From the NCBI GenBank assembly GCA_903851455.1, contig CAINOM010000471.1, forward strand, positions 1 through 5,770: 5,770 bases of DNA. The letters are read 5' to 3'. The stretch comes from an uncultured Bacteroidota bacterium. GTDB lineage: Bacteria > Bacteroidota > Bacteroidia > Chitinophagales > Chitinophagaceae. Positions 1 through 5,738 of this stretch are shown here, piece by piece. The translations under genes and the position numbers were made by a program. Position 1 is the stretch's first letter, and the number at the start of each line of letters is the position of its first letter. The notes under the pieces were generated by a model. It had not been told where the DNA came from and did no database searches. It saw nothing but the letters and a program-made list of their open reading frames with translations.

Positions 1-197
1 TACCTGCGTCAAAAGCCATTATGGCTGTTCTCAGGGGCGGATATGGAAAAGAAATGGAAGTACATGGCGCTATTGCAAAATACATGGCAACAAAAGGCCA
101 GCAACACGGCCCTGTCATAGAAGAATATATATCCGGCCGACTGGATGAACCCGACAGCAATAAATGGATCACGAATATCTACTATCTTATCAAGTAA
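1..197 (+). CDS. C-terminal end of a GyrI-like (effector-binding) domain protein, 5' end outside the window
   Basis: The open frame enters from the left edge (first whole codon at position 3) and stops at TAA 195-197, giving 64 residues. The visible part reads PASKAIMAVLRGGYGKEMEV, then a helix AIAKYMATKGQQ, then HGPVIEEY, and ends EPDSNKWITNIYYLIK. This order (a strand with a G-x-Y/G turn, a helix, 'GPVIEEY', then 'EPD..KW.T.IYY' at the extreme end) is typical of the C-terminal half of GyrI-like or AraC effector-binding domains, which bind small hydrophobic or cationic molecules. In Bacteroidota such domains often end a longer protein, either an AraC/MerR-type regulator or an SRPBCC-type protein, but the N-terminus is missing so the full architecture cannot be decided. 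The frame is closed by the hairpin at 250-284. The domain call is from motif memory; the specific ligand and role are unknown. Confidence 0.65.
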   Translation, partial: PASKAIMAVLRGGYGKEMEVHGAIAKYMATKGQQHGPVIEEYISGRLDEPDSNKWITNIYYLIK

Positions 198-205
198 TAC
201 AATAT

Positions 206-250
206 TGGAATTTGGAATTTTATTATTGGTATTTAATTTTTTGAATTTGA
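206..250. repeat. T-rich degenerate TTGGAATTT/TTGAATTTGA repeat, copy 1
   Basis: The stretch starts TTGGAATTTGGAATTT and ends in TTTTTGAATTTGA (238-250), built from loosely repeated TTGGAATTT and TTGAATTT units. The same 13-bp end unit recurs exactly at 368-380, next to the glycosyltransferase start codon. It looks like a low-complexity intergenic repeat rather than a gene or a protein-binding site; its function is unknown. Confidence 0.5.
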
Positions 251-284
251 AAAAGCCGTCTTTACAATGTATCGATGGCTTTTT
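250..284 (+). terminator. Rho-independent terminator, probably bidirectional
   Basis: AAAAAGCCGTC (250-260) pairs with GATGGCTTTTT (274-284) over 11 positions with one G-T wobble, leaving a 13-nt loop (261-273). The stem is A-rich on its 5' side and ends in five T on the 3' side, the layout of an intrinsic terminator that could work in both directions. It lies 53 bp after the stop of the GyrI-like gene and upstream of the predicted promoter at 307-314. It should therefore insulate the glycosyltransferase gene from upstream transcription. Confidence 0.7.
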
Positions 285-306
285 CGTTATTATGAGAATC
301 ACCCTG

Positions 307-314
307 TATTTTTG
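307..314 (+). promoter_or_regulatory. Bacteroidota -7 promoter element for the glycosyltransferase gene
   Basis: TATTTTTG matches the Bacteroidota primary sigma -7 consensus TAnnTTTG at all fixed positions. It lies just downstream of the terminator and 66 bp before the ATG at 381, so transcription would start around 319-322 with a leader of about 60 nt. The expected TTG (-33) about 17-23 bp upstream is poor: only a TTTTC-like stretch near 281-285. The call rests on the -7 element and its position. Confidence 0.45.
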
Positions 315-317
315 CGC

Positions 318-341
318 GCCGTAGCCTATCTTAGCCACGGC
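318..341 (+). other. Small hairpin at the predicted start of the glycosyltransferase mRNA leader
   Basis: GCCGT (318-322) is complementary to ACGGC (337-341), with a 14-nt loop, followed by AATACTTTTTG. It begins at or near the predicted transcription start, so it could be a 5'-end stabilising stem or a weak attenuator-like structure. The 5-bp stem is short and may be chance. Confidence 0.25.
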
Positions 342-345
342 AATA

Positions 346-380
346 CTTTTTGAATTTTGGCTTTTGATTTTTGAATTTGA
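346..380. repeat. T-rich degenerate TTGAATTT repeat, copy 2, directly before the ATG
   Basis: Units TTTTTGAATTTT (346-357), CTTTTGATTT and TTTTTGAATTTGA (368-380) run right up to the ATG at 381. The final 13 bp match 238-250 exactly. Because the repeat abuts the start codon, it forms the whole ribosome-binding region of the glycosyltransferase gene. It has no Shine-Dalgarno sequence but is AT-rich and unlikely to fold. Confidence 0.5.
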
Positions 381-2327
381 ATGAGGTTATCTGTAATTAT
401 TGTTAACTATAATGTGAAGTACTTTCTCGAGGTATGCCTGCATTCATTATTGAAGGCGGCAATCGGGATCGATGCAGAAGTAATAGTTGTAGACAATAAT
501 TCAAGTGATGACAGCTGTGCTATGGTGCGCGAGCGTTTTCCGTCGGTAAAAATTATAGAGAATAAAGACAATAAGGGCTTTTCAAAAGCTAACAATCAGG
601 GCGTTGCAGTAGCCACCGGCGAATACGTTCTGTTCCTCAATCCCGATACGGTGATGCCCGAGGACTTCCTCGCAAAGACCCTAGTCTACATGGACGCCCA
701 TCCCGAGGCCGGAGCCCTTGGCCCCCGCCTCATAGATGGCAAAGGACAGTTTGCACCGGACTCCAAAAAATCTTATCCTTCACTGTCGGTAGCTATCTTT
801 AAAACGACGGGAATCAACAAGTTATTCAGTAAATCTTCTTATTTCAATAAGTATTATGCCGTACATGTTGGGGAGCACCAAACCGCAGCAGTCGATGTGC
901 TTTCCGGCTGCTGTATGATGGTGCGCCGGTCGGCAATGGACAAGGCAGGGGGCGCATTTGATGAGGACTATTTCATGTATTGCGAAGACGTGGACCTTTC
1001 CTATCGCATAGAAAAAGCCGGATATAAGAACATCTATTATCCGGAGGTAGACCTGATACATTATAAGGGCGAGAGCACCCGGAAAATGACACTTTCCTAT
1101 GTGCGTATCTTCAATGAAGCGTTGGTAACCTTTGTAAAAAAACATTATACGAAGCAACAGGCGAGTACATTCGTGCTGTTCATCAATGCTGGCATTGTGC
1201 TTCGTGCCATCCTTGGCACCGTGAAGCGCGCGCTAAAGATCCTGCATATGCCACTTTTCGATGCGCTCATACTGCTGCTTACACTATGGGGCATTAAAAA
1301 TTTCTGGGTGCAGGAGGTGAAGAACATCATGCCTATTGCGCCGGGAGTGGTCTATGCTACCTTTCCTGTATACATTGGACTTTGGCTGCTCTCATTATAC
1401 CTCAATGCCGCTTACGATCCACCTTACCGTGCACTTAAAGTTACCCGGGGTATGATCATAGGCACGGTAGCTATACTCGCATACTATGGCTTGCTGCCGC
1501 CGGAGTACCGCTACTCCAGGGCCATTATTATATTCTCAGGTTTTGCCGGTACCGTGGTGCTGCTCGGCCTGCACGAGATACTATACCGTATGGGCATTTT
1601 AAAATTCATCCCCTACGACAAACTACCCCGCAAAGCCATCATTGTAGCCAACGAAGCAGCCTATAAACAGACCGCAGATATATTACAAAAGGTACACTAT
1701 GCACCCGAACTTTCTGGTCGCATAAGCCCTGCGGCCGACACCAATACTGCGCTCGCGGCCCTGCCCGAAATGAAGCAACTGCTCTATACAACCGGGGTAA
1801 ATGAGGTGATCTTCTGCATTAACGGTCTTAGCTATAAAGATGTATTCAACCAGATGCAGCATTGCGGAAAAAATTACGAATACAAGATACATATAACTGG
1901 CAGTCAAAGCTTTGTGGGTAGTAACTCCAGCAGCACTTCCGGAGATCTGTATACCATAGACCGCCGGTATAACCTCTCCGACTTCGCACAGGTGCGCAAT
2001 AAACGCATGGTGGATATCGGCGCTTCCTTGCTTTTTTTGCTCGTATTCCCTTTCACATTCTTCAGGATAAAAAGACCCGGCAACTTCTTCGCGAATTGTT
2101 TTAAAGTGCTCTTCGGCACCCGAACATGGGTAGGTTATGCCGATGAACAGGCGACTAATCTGCCCACGCTTAAGAAAGGGATCATGCAACCTTACAACAT
2201 ACTTTCGGGCTACGAACCTGGAAGCGAGGTAAAAGCAAGGATCAACGAAACCTATGCACAGCACTATACTCCGGGTACGGATATCGGCCTGTTGCTAAAA
2301 AACTACAGATATCTCGGCGGGAGTTAA
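381..2327 (+). CDS. Membrane glycosyltransferase family 2 fused to a degenerate polyprenyl glycosylphosphotransferase module
   Basis: This 648-residue protein probably transfers a sugar from a nucleotide-sugar to a lipid-linked or surface glycan at the cytoplasmic face of the inner membrane. Residues 1-250 are a GT-A family 2 domain resembling rhamnosyltransferases of the WbbL type: VIIVNYN near the start, VVDNNSSDD (D38), GFSKANNQG, the DxD-like LNPDT (D89), SGCCMMVRR and MYCEDVDLSYRI (E202, D203, D205). Hydrophobic segments follow at about 262-280, 291-310, 322-342, 357-373 and 379-399. Residues about 418-505 resemble the Rossmann-like CoA-binding domain of WbaP/WcaJ-type phosphoglycosyltransferases (IIVANEAAY, then TTGVNEVIFCI). 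Residues 540-648 resemble the transferase end: NKRMVDIGASLLFLLVFPF, TWVGY, LPTLKKGI and a final DIGLLLKNYRYL. The FRTM-type and DELPQ-type catalytic segment between helix and TWVGY is absent. TGA directly precedes the ATG in frame, so this is the longest possible start. The acceptor and sugar cannot be told from sequence. Confidence 0.85.
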   Translation: MRLSVIIVNYNVKYFLEVCLHSLLKAAIGIDAEVIVVDNNSSDDSCAMVRERFPSVKIIENKDNKGFSKANNQGVAVATGEYVLFLNPDTVMPEDFLAKTLVYMDAHPEAGALGPRLIDGKGQFAPDSKKSYPSLSVAIFKTTGINKLFSKSSYFNKYYAVHVGEHQTAAVDVLSGCCMMVRRSAMDKAGGAFDEDYFMYCEDVDLSYRIEKAGYKNIYYPEVDLIHYKGESTRKMTLSYVRIFNEALVTFVKKHYTKQQASTFVLFINAGIVLRAILGTVKRALKILHMPLFDALILLLTLWGIKNFWVQEVKNIMPIAPGVVYATFPVYIGLWLLSLYLNAAYDPPYRALKVTRGMIIGTVAILAYYGLLPPEYRYSRAIIIFSGFAGTVVLLGLHEILYRMGILKFIPYDKLPRKAIIVANEAAYKQTADILQKVHYAPELSGRISPAADTNTALAALPEMKQLLYTTGVNEVIFCINGLSYKDVFNQMQHCGKNYEYKIHITGSQSFVGSNSSSTSGDLYTIDRRYNLSDFAQVRNKRMVDIGASLLFLLVFPFTFFRIKRPGNFFANCFKVLFGTRTWVGYADEQATNLPTLKKGIMQPYNILSGYEPGSEVKARINETYAQHYTPGTDIGLLLKNYRYLGGS

Positions 2328-2333
2328 CCCGCC
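2316..2333. terminator. GC hairpin carrying both convergent stop codons in its loop
   Basis: GGCGGG (2316-2321) and CCCGCC (2328-2333) form a perfect 6-bp stem around the loop AGTTAA. The + strand stop TAA (2325-2327) and the - strand stop (complement of TTA 2324-2326) both fall in this loop. On the + strand it is followed by TGTTTGTT, a weak T tract; on the - strand no T tract follows. It may act as a shared terminator or a 3'-end stabilising stem for the two convergent mRNAs. Confidence 0.45.
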
Positions 2334-3640
2334 TGTTTGTTCATTCGCTCCAGCGCCATTTTCTGGATGTGCTTTTCAAAGTCAGGATAATCGGAGATAA
2401 CCTTGTCGAATGAGGACTTATCCAATGAGTAGAGGTCGCAATAGCCCACTGCCCTGATGGTTGCATTCCTCGGCTGCTTGAGCAGCAACGCTATCTCGCC
2501 AAAGAATCCGCCTTCCTTTATAGTGGCATAAACGTGCTGCCCGTCTTTTGACAGTACCTCTACCGCCCCCTTATTGATGAAGTACATCTCATCGCCTATT
2601 TCGCCAAAGGTGCAGATGGCATCACCCGGCGCAAAAAGGCAGGGCTTCAGATACACGAGTATTTCTTTGATCATACTCGGATCGGCATCCTTGAACATGG
2701 GCACTTTTTCTATGATGTTCTTGTTCAGAAAGAGCGCGAACTCGTACCTGAACGACTCCGGCAGCTCCGCCAGTACTACGGCATCGTCATACCCACGACG
2801 GGTAGACCATAGATAATGATAGTAATGATGCACCCGGTCCATGAGGTCCTTGGGCATCTTTTTTGATTTCATGTAGTTGTCTACCCTATCCACCCGCTCA
2901 TGGTGGCGGGTCTTTACTATGTCAATATTGGTAAGCAAGGTGGCTATATTCGCGATGATGTACCCGAACGAGCCGGCGCCCGTGAGCTGCGCGAAAATGG
3001 TAAAGGCTACCTCTATCGTGCGGTTCTTGTTAGGGATCATATCCCCGTACCCGATGGTAGTAACCGTACTCGTACACCAGTAGAGCGCCAAAATGTATAC
3101 ATGCAGCGTGTTGGAATGAATGTCCATCAGCGTTATCCGCATCCAGCCAAGGGCCAGCCAATGCATGAAGAGCGCCAGGAAGTAGAAGAAGAAAATAAGG
3201 CGCACCACGCCATGATTCAGCTTTATTTTGAACTCCCACGTAGACTGAAAGCTCATCACCCTCAGTATTTTGAGCAGCCGGAACGCGCACAACAGCAGTG
3301 CAATACCGAAATGCCCGACACTGTTAAAGAAAAACTCGAAAGGAATAGCCGCCAGCAGATCAAAAATGAACCAGCTCTTCATGTAATTGAGCGCGATGGT
3401 CTGGCGGCTGTGCCCCGCGTGCATATGATGCGGCGGTGGCTGCCGGAAGCGCAAAACTATATCAACTATGAATACACAACTGGTAAGCACATTGAGGAAA
3501 AGGAAGATGCCCGCGGGCTGGTGGCGCACTACCAACTGAAAAGGCACCTCTATGGCCAGGTAGGTGGCCAGCACCGACAGCCATATATCCCACCCGAAAA
3601 TAAAGTCACTGATCTTATTATTATGAACCGTTTGCCCCAT
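2324..3640 (-). CDS. Cyclic-nucleotide-gated potassium channel (SthK/HCN-like, six-transmembrane)
   Basis: This 438-residue protein is a complete six-helix voltage-gated-like cation channel with a cytoplasmic cyclic-nucleotide-binding domain, close to SthK-type prokaryotic channels in size. Approximate order: S1 17-37, S2 43-64, S3 87-105, S4 112-131, S5 145-167, pore helix 182-194, filter TIGYGD (195-200), S6 207-237, C-linker 240-312, CNBD 313-425. The TIGYGD filter indicates K+ selectivity. S4 keeps only three basic residues at every third position (R121, K124, R127), suggesting limited voltage sensing. The CNBD has the phosphate-binding cassette FGEIALL (380-386) followed by PRNAT with R391, the arginine expected to contact the nucleotide phosphate. 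The S2-S3 loop is unusually proline- and histidine-rich (PPPHHMHAGH, 68-77). TAG directly precedes the ATG in frame, so the start cannot lie further upstream. The gene is transcribed against both neighbours and its stop overlaps that of the glycosyltransferase by 4 bp. cAMP versus cGMP preference cannot be read from the sequence. Confidence 0.93.
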   Translation of the reverse strand: MGQTVHNNKISDFIFGWDIWLSVLATYLAIEVPFQLVVRHQPAGIFLFLNVLTSCVFIVDIVLRFRQPPPHHMHAGHSRQTIALNYMKSWFIFDLLAAIPFEFFFNSVGHFGIALLLCAFRLLKILRVMSFQSTWEFKIKLNHGVVRLIFFFYFLALFMHWLALGWMRITLMDIHSNTLHVYILALYWCTSTVTTIGYGDMIPNKNRTIEVAFTIFAQLTGAGSFGYIIANIATLLTNIDIVKTRHHERVDRVDNYMKSKKMPKDLMDRVHHYYHYLWSTRRGYDDAVVLAELPESFRYEFALFLNKNIIEKVPMFKDADPSMIKEILVYLKPCLFAPGDAICTFGEIGDEMYFINKGAVEVLSKDGQHVYATIKEGGFFGEIALLLKQPRNATIRAVGYCDLYSLDKSSFDKVISDYPDFEKHIQKMALERMNKQAG

Positions 3641-3696
3641 CTAATAACCTATGTCGTTGCTTTAGCGCTCAATTTACCACATCCTTAGGGAAATGA

Positions 3697-3704
3697 GAAA
3701 TATA
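3697..3704 (-). promoter_or_regulatory. Possible -7 promoter element for the channel gene
   Basis: On the - strand the sequence reads TATATTTC, five of the six fixed positions of TAnnTTTG, the last G being C. It lies 56 bp upstream of the channel ATG, which would give a leader of about 50 nt. No TTG (-33) is found at the usual spacing upstream. This is the best candidate I see in the spacer but it is weak. Confidence 0.25.
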
Positions 3705-3726
3705 GGAAAAGGATATAAATAGCGAC

Positions 3727-3847
3727 CCTCCGCAGTTCAACCCCTCGCAGACTTACGACTCACGACTTATGAATTACGACTTCCCTCCGCGCCTCCGCAA
3801 TTCACCCCCTCGCGGACTTACGACTCCCGGACTTACGACTTACGACT
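3727..3847. repeat. Two imperfect 56-bp direct repeats made of CCTCCGC blocks and GACTTAC heptads
   Basis: Copy A (3727-3782) and copy B (3792-3847) align over 56 bp with few mismatches and one single-base gap, separated by a 9-bp linker that itself repeats CCTCCGC. Each copy starts CCTCCGCA, has an inner CCCCTCGC block, and ends in a run of 7-bp units. In A these are GACTTAC, GACTCAC, GACTTAT, GAATTAC; in B they are GACTTAC, GACTCCCG, GACTTAC, GACTTAC. The array fills most of the divergent spacer and has no open frame. It is not a CRISPR: units are too short, degenerate and without spacers. It resembles the low-complexity repeat tracts seen between genes in some Flavobacteria (from memory). 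Confidence 0.8.
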
Positions 3848-3853
3848 ATTTCG

Positions 3854-3861
3854 TATTTTTA
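3854..3861 (+). promoter_or_regulatory. Possible -7 promoter element immediately before uvrC
   Basis: TATTTTTA matches TAnnTTTG at all but the last position and ends 7 bp before the uvrC ATG. If used, transcription would begin at or next to the start codon, giving a leaderless or nearly leaderless message. There is no clear TTG at -33, since that region lies in the heptad repeat. Confidence 0.35.
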
Positions 3862-3868
3862 CACAATA

Positions 3869-5683
3869 ATGACCCGCGAAGAATTCTCCAAAATACTACA
3901 ATCCATACCGCACCAGCCGGGCTGCTATAAATACTACAGCAAGGAAAACGAACTCCTCTATGTAGGCAAGGCCAAAGACCTGCGCAAGCGCGTCTCGTCT
4001 TACTTCAATAAGAACGTTGACAACTTCAAGACCCGCAAACTCGTCACCCTTATACACGCTCTCGACTTCACCGTTACCGACTCCGAGCATGATGCCTTCC
4101 TGCTGGAGAACTCGCTGATAAAACATTACCAGCCACGCTTCAATATCTCGCTCAAAGACGATAAGTCCTACCCTTTTATCGTTATCAAGAAAGAGCCGTT
4201 CCCCCGTGTGTTCTTCACCCGTCAGGTCATTAAAGACGGCTCTGAATACCTTGGCCCCTTTACTGGCCTGGGACGGGTAAAAGAGCTGCTGGAGCTGATA
4301 AAACAGAACATCCCGCTCCGCACCTGCAACCTCAACCTCACCGACCACAACATAAAGCGCGGCAAATTCAAAGTGTGCCTGGAGTACCACCTGGGCAACT
4401 GCAACGGCCCGTGCCAGGGCTTCCAGACGGAGGAAGACTACAAGGTGAACCTGCAGCAGGTGCGCCACGTACTCAAAGGCAACATAGGTGATGTGATCAA
4501 GCACCTCAAAGAGGAAATGACCACCTATGCCACCAACTTGCAGTTTGAAAAGGCGCAGATCGTGAAGAAGAAGATAGAGTCGCTGAACAGCTACCAGTCT
4601 AAAAGCACCGTGGTAAACCCGCGGCTGGACAGCGTGGACGTGGCATCTATAATGCAGGACGAGCACCACTTCTATGTCAACTACATGATGATCACCGGAG
4701 GCAGCGTGATACACTCCAATACCATACAAATAGAGAAGTATATAGAGGAAGAAGAAGACAGCGACGTGCTGTCCCTTGCCCTCGACAACCTTATGGAGCG
4801 CCACCAGAGCCTGGCCCGCGAGGTCATAGTACCCGTGCCAGTAGATGTTACCGACACCGATATAAAGGTGACCATCCCCAAGGCCGGCGACAAAAAGCAC
4901 CTGCTCGATCTCAGCATCAAGAATGCCGAGATCTTTATGCAGGACATGCGCAAGAAGAGCACCCTGCTGCTTGGCGAGCAGACCAAGGCCAACAATATGC
5001 AGGTGCTCGAGGAGCTGCAGGAGGCATTGCAGTTGTCTGAGATACCGGTGCATATAGAGTGCTTCGATAACTCTAACTTCCAGGGTGCCTACCCTGTGGC
5101 GGCCATGGTATGCTTCAAGAACGGACTGGCGGCCAACAAAGAATACCGTCACTACCACATCAAGACAGTAAAGGGCATTAACGACTTTGCCTCGATGAGC
5201 GAGGTGGTGTACCGCCGCTACAAGCGCCTGATGGACGAGCAGCAACCACTGCCCCAGCTGGTGATCATAGACGGCGGCAAGGGCCAGCTCAGCGCCGCTA
5301 TGGAGAGCATAGAGCGGCTGGGGCTCACCGGCCGCATGACCCTTGTGGGCCTGGCCAAGCGCGAGGAGTCTATCTTCTTCCCTACTGACACCGAGCCGCT
5401 GCAGCTATCCTTCTCTGCCCCAGCCCACCTGCTCATCCGCCGCATCCGCGACGAGGTGCACCGCTTCGGCATCACCTTCCACCGCCAGGTGCGCAGCAAG
5501 GGCACCATAAAGAATGAGCTTGAAGACATACCCGGCATCGGCGAAAGCACCGCTACCCTGCTCCTCAAAGAATTCCGCTCCGTAAAAAACATCAAAACCC
5601 TCACCGAGCGCGAGCTCACCAAGGTGATCGGGGCATCGAAAGCGAGAGTGGTGTGGAGTTACTTCAATACCCCAAACCCCTAA
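3869..5683 (+). CDS. uvrC: UvrABC excinuclease subunit C
   Basis: UvrC makes both incisions around a DNA lesion once recruited by UvrB in nucleotide excision repair. The 604-residue length is normal and all domains are present. The N-terminal GIY-YIG nuclease (about 12-95) makes the 3' cut: GCY (18-20), YVGKA (31-35), R41, Y45 and E80 line up with the known catalytic positions. A four-cysteine cluster (C153, C170, C178, C182) matches the iron-sulfur ligands described for E. coli UvrC. A UVR motif for UvrB contact lies at about 205-240 (LQFEKAQIVKKKIESL). The RNase H-like nuclease for the 5' cut has D400 in ECFDNSN, D468 in IIDGGKGQ and H531 in RDEVHRFGITFHRQ. A helix-hairpin-helix DNA-binding end covers about 549-600 (IPGIGESTATLLL). 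The next in-frame ATG is beyond residue 200, and the N-terminus has the usual spacing to the GIY-YIG motif, so this start is secure. The last residues NTPNP are encoded inside a C-rich repeat. No Shine-Dalgarno is visible. Confidence 0.98.
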   Translation: MTREEFSKILQSIPHQPGCYKYYSKENELLYVGKAKDLRKRVSSYFNKNVDNFKTRKLVTLIHALDFTVTDSEHDAFLLENSLIKHYQPRFNISLKDDKSYPFIVIKKEPFPRVFFTRQVIKDGSEYLGPFTGLGRVKELLELIKQNIPLRTCNLNLTDHNIKRGKFKVCLEYHLGNCNGPCQGFQTEEDYKVNLQQVRHVLKGNIGDVIKHLKEEMTTYATNLQFEKAQIVKKKIESLNSYQSKSTVVNPRLDSVDVASIMQDEHHFYVNYMMITGGSVIHSNTIQIEKYIEEEEDSDVLSLALDNLMERHQSLAREVIVPVPVDVTDTDIKVTIPKAGDKKHLLDLSIKNAEIFMQDMRKKSTLLLGEQTKANNMQVLEELQEALQLSEIPVHIECFDNSNFQGAYPVAAMVCFKNGLAANKEYRHYHIKTVKGINDFASMSEVVYRRYKRLMDEQQPLPQLVIIDGGKGQLSAAMESIERLGLTGRMTLVGLAKREESIFFPTDTEPLQLSFSAPAHLLIRRIRDEVHRFGITFHRQVRSKGTIKNELEDIPGIGESTATLLLKEFRSVKNIKTLTERELTKVIGASKARVVWSYFNTPNP

Positions 5684-5696
5684 AGGGGCTTACCCC
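5670..5696. repeat. CCCC/GGGG palindromic element overlapping the uvrC stop codon
   Basis: Four 4-bp blocks lie in a row: CCCC 5670-5673, CCCC 5677-5680, GGGG 5685-5688, CCCC 5693-5696. The core CCCCTAAAGGGG (5677-5688) is a hairpin whose loop is the stop codon plus one A. The GGGG could instead pair with the last CCCC through a CTTA loop, so the hairpins are mutually exclusive. No T tract follows, so an intrinsic terminator is doubtful. The core resembles a short palindrome I recall near gene ends in Bacteroidota genomes. Confidence 0.5.
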
Positions 5697-5712
5697 ATAT
5701 CACGTAAAAAAC

Positions 5713-5738
5713 TTGCTCACTTTTATTGCTCACTTTAG
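5713..5738. repeat. 13-bp tandem repeat, two copies
   Basis: TTGCTCACTTTTA (5713-5725) is followed directly by TTGCTCACTTTAG (5726-5738), matching at the first 11 of 13 positions. It lies in the short spacer after uvrC and upstream of a possible start codon at 5758, where a regulator site or promoter would be expected. No TAnnTTTG element is visible near it. An ATTGA/TCAAT inverted repeat (5740-5744, 5748-5752) follows. Confidence 0.45.

Noticed and set aside
9..338. A 109-codon open frame on the - strand over the left edge
   Set aside because: It crosses the terminator, the predicted promoter and the end of the GyrI-like gene, and its translation has no domain. The + strand frame ending at 197 explains the coding part better.
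198..380. Riboswitch or small RNA gene in the first spacer
   Set aside because: Apart from one terminator and a 5-bp hairpin the spacer is T-rich repeat, and no conserved riboswitch core is recognisable.
1683..2264. A 193-codon open frame on the - strand inside the glycosyltransferase gene
   Set aside because: It is opposite the C-terminal domain of a continuous 648-residue frame and shows no recognisable family motif.
381..2327. Frameshift or chimeric assembly joining two genes in the glycosyltransferase
   Set aside because: The frame is uninterrupted, base composition does not jump at the junction near residue 250, and the membrane segment links both halves smoothly. A true fusion is simpler.
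2900..3688. A 262-codon open frame on the + strand opposite the channel gene
   Set aside because: It is antisense to a clear K+ channel and its product is rich in R, H, Q and P without any domain or hydrophobic pattern. It also runs through part of the non-coding spacer.
3727..3847. CRISPR-like array
   Set aside because: The repeated units are 7 bp and adjoin one another without unique spacers of constant length, and no cas gene is in the window.
3896..5245. A 449-codon open frame on the - strand inside uvrC
   Set aside because: It is fully antisense to a gene with complete, ordered UvrC motifs. Its translation is an odd mix rich in V, L, H and A with no recognisable domain, as expected from the complement of biased codons.
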